From: Terrabacter terrigena
GTDB taxonomy: Bacteria > Actinomycetota > Actinomycetes > Actinomycetales > Dermatophilaceae
DNA: 64,000 nt
NCBI RefSeq assembly: GCF_042676085.1
Contig: NZ_JBHTKH010000011.1
Location: 1 to 64,000 of the forward strand
Direction of reading: 5' to 3'
Shown here: one piece after another, positions 33,912 through 41,278 of the stretch
How positions within the stretch are numbered: position 1 is the stretch's first letter
Layout of the letters: every line of letters starts with the position of its first letter
Position numbers and translations under genes: made by a program
The notes under the pieces: generated by a model
Seen by the model: only the letters and a program-made list of their open reading frames with translations
Database searches by the model: none
What the model was told of the DNA's origin: nothing

Positions 33912-35477
33912 ATGACGCGCCTACGTTTCGCCCTGTGCGGAGTCCTCGCCGCGGTCGCCGGCATCGCCGCCGGCCACCTCCTCGCGGCCTTCCTGTCACC
34001 CGCCGCGTCACCCGTCCTCGCGATCGGGTCGACCGTGATCGACCTGACGCCGACCCCGGTCAAGGAGTGGGCTATCGCGACGTTCGGCACCGCGGACAAG
34101 GTGGTCCTGCAGGGGTCGGTGCTCGTCGGGACGCTGGTGCTCGCCGCCGTGGCCGGGCTGCTCGCCCGCCGGCGGACTCCCTTCGCCGTCGGCCTCATCG
34201 TCCTGCTCACCGGGCTGGCCGGGGCTGCGGCCCTGCTGCGTCCGGCGGCCTCCCCGCGCGACGCCCTTCCGTCCGTCACGGCCATGGTCTGCGGCGTCGT
34301 GGTCCTGGTCCTGCTGGGGCGCCTGGCCGCCCGGGCCGAGGGCACCCCGGCCGAGGGCACCCCGGGCCCCCGCGCCGCCGGCATGCGTCCGCGCGCCGAT
34401 GACACCTCGCGTACCTCGCCCCGACCGGCGCGGCGCAGGTTCCTCGGCGGGGCAGCCGGCGTGGCCGTCCTCTCCGTCCTCGCGGCGGCGGGCGGCCAGC
34501 TGCGCGCGGGTGCGCAGAAGGCGAAGCAGATCGTCCTCCCGAAGCCGAAGGACCCAGCGCGGCCGCTGCCGCAAGGTCTCGAGTCGACGGTGAAGGGCAT
34601 CTCCCCGCTGCGCACGCCGACCGAGAAGTTCTACCGGGTCGACACCAACCTCGTCGTGCCCCAGGTCGACGTCGACGGCTGGACCCTCCAGGTCGACGGC
34701 ATGGTCGAGCGGCCGTTCACCCTGACCTTCGCCGAGCTGTCCGCCCTGCCGCTCATCGAGCGTGACATCACCATGACGTGCGTCTCCAACGAGGTCGGCG
34801 GCGGCTACATCGGCGCGGCCCGCTGGCTGGGCATCCGCCTCACCGACCTGCTCGACCGAGCCGGCGTCAAGGGCTCTCCGGACCAGCTGCTGAGCACCGC
34901 CGTCGACGGCTTCACCATCAGCACGCCGCTGTCCGTCGTCCGTGACGGCCGCGACGCCATGGTCGCCATCGGCATGAACGGCGCCCAGCTCAGCGACACC
35001 CACGGCTTCCCAGCCCGTCTCATCACGCCCGGGCTCTACGGCTTCGTGGGCGCCACCAAGTGGCTGACGAAGCTCACCCTGACCACGTATGCCGCCGACC
35101 AGGCGTACTGGACGAAGCGACAGTGGGCGACCGATGCCCCGATCAGGACGAGCGCCCGCATCGACACACCGGCTCCGCTCTCGACGATCCCCGCCGGGCA
35201 GGTCGCCATCGGCGGCGTCGCCTGGGCGCAGCACCGGGGCGTCGGCAAGGTCGAGGTGAAGGTCGACGACGGCCCTTGGCAGGCAACGAAGCTGGGCCCT
35301 GACGTCGGCATCGACTACTGGCGACAGTGGTTCCTGCCGTGGGACGCCCAGCCCGGCCTGCACCGCCTCTCTGTCCGCGCGACCGACCTGCAGGGCCGCG
35401 TCCAGGACGCGAGGCGCGCGACGCCGTTCCCCAGCGGGTCCAGCGGCATACAGGAGGTCGTCGTGACCGTCACGTGA
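33912..35477 (+). CDS. membrane-anchored molybdopterin-dependent oxidoreductase (sulfite oxidase/YedY-like)
   Basis: 521 residues. Four membrane helices (about 1-135) and a charged loop lead to an arginine-rich segment plus hydrophobic stretch (RPARRRFLGGAAGVAVLSVLAAAGG, about 171-195), then an extracytoplasmic oxidoreductase_molyb domain. The molybdenum-binding Cys is in ITMTCVSNEVGGGYIGAARWLGI; HGFPARLITPGLYGFVGATKWLTKL completes the cofactor pocket. The C-terminal dimerisation domain reads IGGVAWAQHRGVGKVEVKVDDGPW. It probably reduces or oxidises an S- or N-oxide outside the membrane; the electron route is unknown. It shares a promoter type with the fasciclin gene downstream. Confidence 0.9.
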   Translation: MTRLRFALCGVLAAVAGIAAGHLLAAFLSPAASPVLAIGSTVIDLTPTPVKEWAIATFGTADKVVLQGSVLVGTLVLAAVAGLLARRRTPFAVGLIVLLTGLAGAAALLRPAASPRDALPSVTAMVCGVVVLVLLGRLAARAEGTPAEGTPGPRAAGMRPRADDTSRTSPRPARRRFLGGAAGVAVLSVLAAAGGQLRAGAQKAKQIVLPKPKDPARPLPQGLESTVKGISPLRTPTEKFYRVDTNLVVPQVDVDGWTLQVDGMVERPFTLTFAELSALPLIERDITMTCVSNEVGGGYIGAARWLGIRLTDLLDRAGVKGSPDQLLSTAVDGFTISTPLSVVRDGRDAMVAIGMNGAQLSDTHGFPARLITPGLYGFVGATKWLTKLTLTTYAADQAYWTKRQWATDAPIRTSARIDTPAPLSTIPAGQVAIGGVAWAQHRGVGKVEVKVDDGPWQATKLGPDVGIDYWRQWFLPWDAQPGLHRLSVRATDLQGRVQDARRATPFPSGSSGIQEVVVTVT

Positions 35478-35518
35478 GACGCGGAGTCCACGTCGAGCGA
35501 AAAAGGTTGCGGCGCAGC

Positions 35519-35546
35519 CCATCCAGACCGGCGGCCGCACCGAACC
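35519..35546 (+). promoter_or_regulatory. SigK-type promoter of the fasciclin lipoprotein gene
   Basis: CCATCC (35519-35524) and CCGAACC (35540-35546) are 15 bases apart, near-identical to the pair at 33876-33904. The transcript start would lie about 40 bases before the ATG at 35592, leaving room for its AAGGAG ribosome site. Confidence 0.65.
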
Positions 35547-35591
35547 ACCCATGACTGTGCACCACCCCCAAGCCACAAGGAGTCACCCGAG

Positions 35592-36260
35592 ATGAAGACC
35601 ATGAAGACCCGCGCCGGCCTCGTCGCCCTCGCCATCGCCCTGCCGCTCAGCCTCGCCGCCTGCGGCAGCTCCAGCGACAACACGGCCTCCGCCGGTGCCG
35701 GCAGCACGCCCGCCGCCACCAGCTCCGAGGCCATGACGCCGACCCCGTCGGAGACGATGTCGTCGACGTCCGAGTCGATGGACGCCTCCTCCGCCGTCTT
35801 CGGCGAGGGCTGCGCCGCGGTGCCGAAGGACGGCAAGGGCTCCTTCAACGGCATGGCGACCGACCCGGTGGCGACCGCCGCGAGCAACAACCCGCTCCTG
35901 TCGACGCTCGTCACCGCCGTCAAGGCCGCCGGCCTCGTGGACACCCTGAACTCGGCCCCCGAGGTCACCGTCTTCGCGCCGGTGAACGACGCGTTCGCCA
36001 AGATCCCGGCCTCCGACCTCAAGAAGGTGCTCGCCGACAAGCCGACGCTGACCAAGATCCTCACGAACCACGTCGTGGCCGGCAAGATCGCTCCCGACAA
36101 GCTGGCCGGCGAGCACAAGACCCTCGCCGGCACCACGATCAAGGTCGAGGGGTCGGGCGAGATGTTCACCGTCGGCAAGGAGAAGGCCAAGGTCATCTGC
36201 GGCAACGTGCCGACGGCCAACGCGACGGTCTACATCATCGACTCCGTCCTGATGCCCTGA
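35592..36260 (+). CDS. fasciclin-domain lipoprotein (MPT83/MPT70-like)
   Basis: 222 residues. The signal has a lipobox (LSLAACGSS), so it is anchored outside the membrane. A Ser/Thr/Met-rich spacer (about 30-65) leads to one fasciclin domain: MATDPVATAASNNPLLSTLVTAVKAAGL, VTVFAPVNDAFAKIP (FAS1 H1 box), LTKILTNHVVAGKI and the end box NATVYIIDSVLMP. The VATAASNNPLLSTLV block is characteristic of the mycobacterial MPT83/MPT70 group, whose genes are SigK-controlled. AAGGAG lies 9 bases before the ATG. Directly upstream of sigK-rskA. Confidence 0.93.
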   Translation: MKTMKTRAGLVALAIALPLSLAACGSSSDNTASAGAGSTPAATSSEAMTPTPSETMSSTSESMDASSAVFGEGCAAVPKDGKGSFNGMATDPVATAASNNPLLSTLVTAVKAAGLVDTLNSAPEVTVFAPVNDAFAKIPASDLKKVLADKPTLTKILTNHVVAGKIAPDKLAGEHKTLAGTTIKVEGSGEMFTVGKEKAKVICGNVPTANATVYIIDSVLMP

Positions 36261-36315
36261 TCGTCTCCTGACCAGGCTGACGCACACCACGACGACGGGC
36301 GACACAATGGACCCC

Positions 36316-36918
36316 ATGTCACGGTTCTCGGTGGTGCCCTCCGGCGACGACACGCCGGAGGGTGCCGCCGGCCCCGTCCCGCTGGAGCAGCTGCTCCGGC
36401 GGGCGGCAGCCGGCGACGAGTCGGCCTTCGCCGACCTGTACGACGCCGTGTCGTCGCGGGTCTTCGGCCTCGTGCGACGCGTCGTGCGCGACCCGGCCCA
36501 GTCCGAGGAGGTCACCCAGGAGGTCTTCCTCGAGATCTGGCGGCACAGCGCCCGCTTCGACCCCGGGCGGGGCAGCCCGCTGTCGTGGATGCTCACCATC
36601 GCCCACCGCAAGGCCGTCGACCGGGTCCGCTCGGCCGAGGCCGCGCGAAACCGCGACGAGGGCTACGGCGCCAGCACCCAGGACGTCACGCACGACTCCA
36701 CGGCCGAGGCGGTCGTCGAGCGCCTCGACGCGGAGCGCGTGCACCGGGCGCTGGAGACCCTCACCAGCGCGCAACGCGAGGCCCTGCAGCTCGCGTACCT
36801 GGGCGGCTACACGCACACCGAGGTGGCAACGATGCTCGACCTGCCGCTCGGGACCGCCAAGACACGAATACGTGACGGACTCATCCGACTACGAGACACG
36901 CTGGGGGTGACACTGTGA
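36316..36918 (+). CDS. sigK: ECF sigma factor SigK
   Basis: 200 residues. Region 2 (about 35-105) includes DLYDAVSSRVFGLVRRVVRDPAQSEEVTQEVFLEIWRHSARFD and MLTIAHRKAVDRVRS; region 4 (about 140-195) includes ERLDAERVHRALETLTSAQREALQLAYLGGYTHTEVATMLDLPLGTAKTRIRDGLIRLRDTLG. The order with rskA and the MPT83-like gene identifies it as SigK. The ATG at 36316 lies 7 bases after CACAAT, suggesting a leaderless transcript; the ATG at 36307 is an alternative. Its stop overlaps the rskA GTG. Confidence 0.9.
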   Translation: MSRFSVVPSGDDTPEGAAGPVPLEQLLRRAAAGDESAFADLYDAVSSRVFGLVRRVVRDPAQSEEVTQEVFLEIWRHSARFDPGRGSPLSWMLTIAHRKAVDRVRSAEAARNRDEGYGASTQDVTHDSTAEAVVERLDAERVHRALETLTSAQREALQLAYLGGYTHTEVATMLDLPLGTAKTRIRDGLIRLRDTLGVTL

Positions 36919-37757
36919 GCGACGACATCCACGCACTCTCGGGTGCCTACGCCGTCGACGCGATCGACGACGTCGAGCGGGCTCATTTCGAGCGCCACCT
37001 CGCGGGCTGCCCGGACTGCCAGGCCGAGGTCGCGAGCCTGCGCGCCGCTGCCTCCCAGCTGGCCGTTCTCACCGAGAGCGCACCACCCCCCTCACTCCGC
37101 GCCAAGGTCCTCTCCGAGATCTCGAAGGTGCGTCCTCTTCCGCCCCTCACGGCACCGCAGACCGAGCGCGGCGACGACACCCTCCAGCCTTCCGCACCTG
37201 ATGCGGAGGACTCGGCCGCGGGTGCGAGCACGACCGGGGTGCCCATCGGGGGCACCGACCAGCGCGACGCCGCCGACGAGCTGGGAGAGCGCCGGCGTTC
37301 TCGCAGCGCCAGGTTGGGCCGCGGATGGCGCCTGGTCGTGGCCGCCGCAACCGTGGCCGTCCTCGCCATCGGTGGTTTCACCGTGTGGCGGCAGGTCAAC
37401 ACCGACCCGACCAGGGTGATCGCCGACCAGGTGCTGGCAGCCCCCGACGCGACGAGCACCGCCAAGCGCTTCCCCGACGGGTCCACCGCGACCGTGTGGC
37501 GCTCCGAGTCGCTCCACAGGGCCGTCATCGTGACCTCGAAGATGGCCGATGCTCCGAACGGCAAGGTCTACCAGCTGTGGCTGCAGGACCCGACCGGGCA
37601 CATGGCCTCGGCCGGCGTCATGCCGCCCGGACCCGACCAGGTCGTGGTCCTCGAGGGCGACGCGAGCAAGGCCAAGGGCGCCGGCATCACGGTCGAGCCC
37701 CCGGGCGGATCGGGCCAGCCGACGTCCGACCCGATCGCCCTCTTCGCCTTCGCCTGA
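36915..37757 (+). CDS. rskA: anti-sigma-K factor RskA
   Basis: 280 residues. The N-terminal zinc-type anti-sigma domain has HFERHLAGCPDCQ (His-x3-Cys-x2-Cys plus an upstream acidic helix). A linker of about 65 residues, Ala/Pro/acidic, leads to one membrane helix (WRLVVAAATVAVLAIGGFTVW, about 137-157) and an extracytoplasmic RskA domain ending in KVYQLWLQDPTGHMASAGVMPPG...ITVEPPGGSGQPTSDPIALFAF. It holds SigK inactive until proteolysed. GTG overlaps the sigK stop (GTGA), so the pair is coupled. Confidence 0.95.
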   Translation: MSDDIHALSGAYAVDAIDDVERAHFERHLAGCPDCQAEVASLRAAASQLAVLTESAPPPSLRAKVLSEISKVRPLPPLTAPQTERGDDTLQPSAPDAEDSAAGASTTGVPIGGTDQRDAADELGERRRSRSARLGRGWRLVVAAATVAVLAIGGFTVWRQVNTDPTRVIADQVLAAPDATSTAKRFPDGSTATVWRSESLHRAVIVTSKMADAPNGKVYQLWLQDPTGHMASAGVMPPGPDQVVVLEGDASKAKGAGITVEPPGGSGQPTSDPIALFAFA

Positions 37758-37785
37758 CGCCTCCACCACAACCGGTCGCTCGTCC

Positions 37786-37843
37786 GTCGGGCGGTCACGC
37801 GCTCCGTCCCGGCTTCCCCGCCAGGAGCCCGTGACCGCCCGAC
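37786..37843. terminator. 14-bp perfect hairpin after rskA
   Basis: Arms GTCGGGCGGTCACG (37786-37799) and CGTGACCGCCCGAC (37830-37843) pair perfectly with a 30-base loop. No T-run follows, as is usual in this group. Confidence 0.65.
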
Positions 37844-37932
37844 CTGCGCTCCCACCAGCACGCCCCACGCGTACGCCCTCGCGCGCCCCAGCCTGCCTGG
37901 CGGAGTGCATCAGCGACCCGCTTCTATTGCGC

Positions 37933-37955
37933 TGCCGCAGTTAATGCGGCATGGT
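37933..37955 (+). promoter_or_regulatory. 7-bp perfect inverted repeat before a -10 element
   Basis: TGCCGCA-N5-TGCGGCA (37933-37951) abuts CATGGT (37950-37955), which ends 6 bases before the ATG at 37962. A protein bound to the repeat would cover the promoter spacer; the downstream HTH-like product could be its own repressor. Confidence 0.5.
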
Positions 37956-37961
37956 GGAGGC

Positions 37962-38390
37962 ATGAGCAGCGAGCACCCGCAGACCCCTGCACCCGCGTCC
38001 TCGAGCGAGACCATCCGGGCGGCGATCGACGCCGCCTCGACCGCGCTCGCCAGGGCCGATGCCGGGGTCCCGAGCGCCGCGCTGCCGCTCCTGCGCATCG
38101 CCCAGGAGCACGTCACCACCGCCATCGACGAGGCCATGGCAGCCGTGCTGGTCTCCGAGGGCGGCACCATCCGCACGGCCGGCGCGCTCGCGGGCCTGTC
38201 GGAGAACGCCGTCGGCCCGCGCCTCGCACGCACCCGGCTGCTCGCGGCATACGGCTCGGACTCCGGTCGCGTCACGGCAGCCGGGGTCGAGCGCGCCCGC
38301 TACGACCTCGAGGAGGGCCGGCACCGCGAGGCGCCCGACCAGCCGGACCAGCCGAAGCCGATGCGATTCCGCGCCAGGCGCACCACCTGA
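37962..38390 (+). CDS. small HTH-like protein of unknown family
   Basis: 142 residues. A helical N-terminal part (SSETIRAAIDAASTALARADAGVPSAALPLLRIAQEHVTTAIDEAM) is followed by GGTIRTAGALAGLSENAVGPRLARTRLLAAYG, which has the spacing of a helix-turn-helix, and a charged C-terminal tail. I do not recognise the family. GGAGG lies close to the ATG, and a -10-like CATGGT lies at leaderless distance, so either mode of initiation is possible. A palindrome at 37933-37951 suggests autoregulation. Confidence 0.6.
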   Translation: MSSEHPQTPAPASSSETIRAAIDAASTALARADAGVPSAALPLLRIAQEHVTTAIDEAMAAVLVSEGGTIRTAGALAGLSENAVGPRLARTRLLAAYGSDSGRVTAAGVERARYDLEEGRHREAPDQPDQPKPMRFRARRTT

Positions 38391-38425
38391 CGCACCCACC
38401 GACCGCACCAGAGAGGGGACCCACC

Positions 38426-39079
38426 ATGACCAACCCGAACCTCACCCACCTCTACTTCCTGCTCGACCGCAGCGGCTCCATGCAGTCGATCAAGGACGAC
38501 ACCGAGGGCGGCTTCGACGCCTTCATCGAGGAGCAGCGGTCGCAGGGTGGCCAGTGCCGCGTCACGCTGGCGCAGTTCGACGACCAGTACGAGGAGGTCT
38601 ACCGCGACCGACCGGTCGCCGACGTCCCCCCGCTGCAGCTCGCACCCCGCGGCAGCACCGCGCTGCTCGACTCGATCGGCCGGCTCGTCGGCGAGGCGGG
38701 CCAGCGACTGGCCGCACTGGCGGAGCACGAGCGGCCCGGCGTCGTCATCGTCGGCATCATGACCGACGGCCACGAGAACGCCTCGCACGAGCTGAGCCAC
38801 CCGCAGGTCAAGGCCATGATCGAGCGCCAGACGAAGGACTACGGCTGGCAGTTCCTCTACATGGGCGCCGACCAGGACGCCATCGAGGTCGGGACGAGCA
38901 TCGGGGTCGCGGCCGCCAACTCGATGACCTACAGCCGCGGCCGGGTCGCCGCCGCGATGGCCGCGACGTCGCGCAACATCGGGCGCACCCGATCGGCCGT
39001 GGCCGCGGGCGCCTCGATGCAGGAGGCCTCCTCGCTCATCGCGTTCGACGCCGAGCAGCGGGCGGCCGCCCAGGAGTGA
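38426..39079 (+). CDS. von Willebrand factor A domain protein
   Basis: 217 residues, essentially one vWA domain. The MIDAS metal site is DRSGSMQS (D-x-S-x-S) near residues 14-21, with Thr in PRGSTALLDSIGRL and Asp in VGIMTDGHENAS. The C-terminal part (ATSRNIGRTRSAVAAGASMQEASSLIAFDAEQRAAA) is a helical tail. No signal peptide, so cytosolic. Such proteins bind partners through a metal ion; the partner is not evident. AGAGAGGGG lies about 10 bases before the ATG. Confidence 0.85.
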   Translation: MTNPNLTHLYFLLDRSGSMQSIKDDTEGGFDAFIEEQRSQGGQCRVTLAQFDDQYEEVYRDRPVADVPPLQLAPRGSTALLDSIGRLVGEAGQRLAALAEHERPGVVIVGIMTDGHENASHELSHPQVKAMIERQTKDYGWQFLYMGADQDAIEVGTSIGVAAANSMTYSRGRVAAAMAATSRNIGRTRSAVAAGASMQEASSLIAFDAEQRAAAQE

Positions 39080-39106
39080 GCCCAGAGGTGAGCCCGGGAG
39101 TGAGCC
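39071..39106. repeat. 12-bp tandem repeat, three copies, spanning a stop codon
   Basis: Units CAGGAGTGAGCC, CAGAGGTGAGCC and CGGGAGTGAGCC lie head-to-tail (39071-39106). The first contains the TGA stop of the vWA gene. Confidence 0.6.
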
Positions 39107-39158
39107 GAGCGGCAAGCAGAGCAGGTCGAGGTTCGAGCTCGCGGGCCGGGCCCGGGGG

Positions 39159-39164
39159 TACGTT
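39159..39164 (+). promoter_or_regulatory. -10 element (TACGTT) of a probable leaderless promoter
   Basis: TACGTT ends 6 bases before the ATG at 39171, and no Shine-Dalgarno is visible. Confidence 0.5.
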
Positions 39165-39170
39165 GTCGCC

Positions 39171-39662
39171 ATGAGCGACGCTCCCGGCCCGGCCGGGTCC
39201 GCAGCAGGGTCGGCAGGCCCCGACGAGCAGTTCGTCGTGCCGGTCCCCACCCAGACGCTGCCCGTCACCCCGAGCCCGCATGCCGTCCAGCCCGGCTGGT
39301 GGCCCCCGCCGAGTGGCGCTGAACCCACGGGGTCCGCGGCGGCGGCTGGCACCGAGCGAGGGGTCGACCCGCTCATCGGCCAGGTCGGCGTGGCGCTCTT
39401 CTGGGTCACGGTCGGGTGGTGGCTCTTCTTCGTCGTGCGCCTGCTCGGACGCATCGTCCGCGTGGGGTTCGACCAGACGCTCGTCATCCGCACCATCGAC
39501 GACGGCGCCGAGGAGACGGTGGCCGCCGCGGTGGTGTCGGTGCTCGCGGCGCTGCTGCTCCTCCTCGGCCGCGGTCGCGCCGGCCGGTCCCCGATCGGCT
39601 GGGCGTCCCTGGCTCTCGCCGTGCTCACCGTGGTCGTCACCGTCTGGCGGCTGCTGCCGTGA
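39171..39662 (+). CDS. membrane protein with a long proline-rich cytoplasmic head
   Basis: 163 residues. The first 65 are rich in Pro, Ala, Gly and Ser. Three hydrophobic segments follow: about 70-92 (VGVALFWVTVGWWLFFVVRLL), 115-133 (VAAAVVSVLAALLLLLG) and 140-160. Between the first two lies a short polar loop (VRVGFDQTLVIRTIDDGAEE). I do not recognise the family; no catalytic motif is visible. Probably leaderless. Confidence 0.65.
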   Translation: MSDAPGPAGSAAGSAGPDEQFVVPVPTQTLPVTPSPHAVQPGWWPPPSGAEPTGSAAAAGTERGVDPLIGQVGVALFWVTVGWWLFFVVRLLGRIVRVGFDQTLVIRTIDDGAEETVAAAVVSVLAALLLLLGRGRAGRSPIGWASLALAVLTVVVTVWRLLP

Positions 39663-39689
39663 GCCGGGCCTGCTGAACGGAACCCTGCG

Positions 39690-40631
39690 GTGCTGACCCG
39701 CTCGGCGGCCGACGCGGTCGCCGACGCCTACGACCTCCCCCGACCGGCCCGGCTCACCGGGCCGGTCGCGCGCGGTCAGCTCGGCCAGATCTGGCGGCTC
39801 GACACGCCGGCGGGCAGCCACGCCGTGAAGGAGTGGATCGCCACCCCCGACCTCGCCGACGTGTCCCGCGACGCCGGCTTCGTCGAGGCCGCCCTCGCCG
39901 GGGGAGTCTTCACGCCACGGCTCGTGCGCACTCCCCGTGGTGAGGTCGCGACGCTCGTGGACGACACTGCCGTGCGGCTCTTCGAGTGGGTCGACCTGCG
40001 GTCACGGTCGCGCCTGCTGGACCCCGCAGCCGTCGGCCGCACCCTGGCGGCGCTGCACCGCGCAGGGCCGCCCGCCGACGGCGGCGTCGACAACTGGTTC
40101 GCCACCGGGTTCGGTGAGGCCAGCTGGCGAGAGCTGCACCAGCGCCTCGTCGACGAGGACGCACCGTTCGCCGGAGAGCTGGGGGCCCTCGTCGACGAGC
40201 TGGTCGCGGTCGAGTCGGTCATCGAGCCGCACGAGTCGCCGATCACGTGCCACCGCGACCTGTGGGCCGACAACGTGCTCGAGTCCGCCGACGGCCGCAT
40301 CTGCGTCATCGACTTCGAGAACATGGGCCCCGCAGACGCGAGCCAGGAGCTCGCGATGGTGCTCTACGAGTTCGGTGACGACGACCCTTCGCGAGCGCGT
40401 CGGATCAGCACGGCATACCGCGACGCCGGTGGACCGGGGCGCGTGACGCGCCGCGGTCACTTCACGATGCTCGTCGCGGAGCAGGCCCACATCGGGCAGC
40501 TCGCCTGCTCCCGCTGGGTCGGTGCGACGAAGGAGGCCGAGCGAGCACGCCTCGCACGGTGGTTCCTCGAGATCCCGGACGACCCCGTGACGATCCCCCG
40601 CATCGACCGGATCCTCGCTGCCGTCACGTGA
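39690..40631 (+). CDS. aminoglycoside phosphotransferase-family kinase
   Basis: 313 residues. The kinase-like fold shows RGQLGQIWRLDTPAGSHAVKEWI (ATP-binding Lys), the Brenner motif TCHRDLWADNVLE (catalytic Asp) and the metal-binding Asp in VIDFENMGPADASQELAMVLYE. Members phosphorylate aminoglycosides, choline, homoserine or sugars; the substrate cannot be assigned and resistance should not be assumed. GTG start at 39690, 27 bases after the upstream gene, suggesting a possible operon. Confidence 0.82.
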   Translation: MLTRSAADAVADAYDLPRPARLTGPVARGQLGQIWRLDTPAGSHAVKEWIATPDLADVSRDAGFVEAALAGGVFTPRLVRTPRGEVATLVDDTAVRLFEWVDLRSRSRLLDPAAVGRTLAALHRAGPPADGGVDNWFATGFGEASWRELHQRLVDEDAPFAGELGALVDELVAVESVIEPHESPITCHRDLWADNVLESADGRICVIDFENMGPADASQELAMVLYEFGDDDPSRARRISTAYRDAGGPGRVTRRGHFTMLVAEQAHIGQLACSRWVGATKEAERARLARWFLEIPDDPVTIPRIDRILAAVT

Positions 40632-40647
40632 GGCGGCGGCGTCGGCA

Positions 40648-40653
40648 TATCGT
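40648..40653 (+). promoter_or_regulatory. -10 element (TATCGT) of a probable leaderless promoter
   Basis: TATCGT ends 6 bases before the GTG at 40660, with no ribosome site. Confidence 0.45.
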
Positions 40654-40659
40654 GACCGC

Positions 40660-41223
40660 GTGACGAGTATCGGGCGCCTCGTGCTGGCGCAGGTGAGGTC
40701 GATCGGTTCGCGGAACACCTGTCTCCGAGCAGCCGACGTGCCCGGGGGCCCGTGGACCGCGCGCGGGCAGCGCACCTACCGCACCGGGGCGAGCGGCAGC
40801 ACGAGCGAGGTCATCACGCGCGCCCGGGCCGCGCGTTCGGTGACGAGCGTGCGCGCGTACCAGGAGGTGGGCCGCGCCGACCTGTTCATCCAGGTCATCC
40901 CGTTCGCCTCGCCCGAGGACGCCAGGACCGGCGTCGACGAGCTGCGCGCGCTGCCCCGCACGATGCCGAGGAGCAAGGGGCTCTCGGACGTCGGCGAGCT
41001 GCGCACGGTGTCACCGCCCGAGGTGGCGGGCGCCGGCCACGTCGAGGCGGCCGAGCAGCCGTTCGTCCTCGACGGGGAGCACTCACGGACCCTGACGGCC
41101 TGGTGCGTCGTGGGCAGCGCGGTCGTGGTCGCAGCCCTCGGTGGCCGGGCCGGGGCGGTTCGGTGGCCGCAGCTGGCCGGGATCCTCGAGGCGCAGGCAG
41201 CCGCCCTCACCCGACCGACCTGA
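40660..41223 (+). CDS. hypothetical protein, 187 aa
   Basis: No signal peptide or membrane segment of normal length; a hydrophobic stretch (TAWCVVGSAVVVAALGG) near 145-161 is probably a core strand. The order of alternating strands and helices (RADLFIQVIPFASPEDARTGVDELRALPRTMP) resembles a ferredoxin-like or sensor fold, but I do not recognise the family. The GTG start is set by the -10 at leaderless distance. It ends convergent to the sulfate operon with a hairpin between. Confidence 0.55.
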   Translation: MTSIGRLVLAQVRSIGSRNTCLRAADVPGGPWTARGQRTYRTGASGSTSEVITRARAARSVTSVRAYQEVGRADLFIQVIPFASPEDARTGVDELRALPRTMPRSKGLSDVGELRTVSPPEVAGAGHVEAAEQPFVLDGEHSRTLTAWCVVGSAVVVAALGGRAGAVRWPQLAGILEAQAAALTRPT

Positions 41224-41232
41224 CCACCCGTC

Positions 41233-41270
41233 CTCTCGATCACCCTCCGATCGAGAGAGCACTCGGTCAG
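41233..41270. terminator. bidirectional hairpin carrying the recurring TGCTCTYTCGAT element
   Basis: Arms CTCTCGATC (41233-41241) and GATCGAGAG (41249-41257) pair perfectly around 7 bases. The right arm continues into the repeated element (on the minus strand GACCGAGTGCTCTCTCGAT). It lies between convergent genes ending at 41223 and 41279. Confidence 0.6.
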
Positions 41271-41278
41271 ATGGTGAC

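Noticed and set aside
39690..40631. Phosphotransferase as an antibiotic-resistance gene
   Set aside because: The fold is shared with many metabolic kinases and no resistance-specific motif or mobile context is present.
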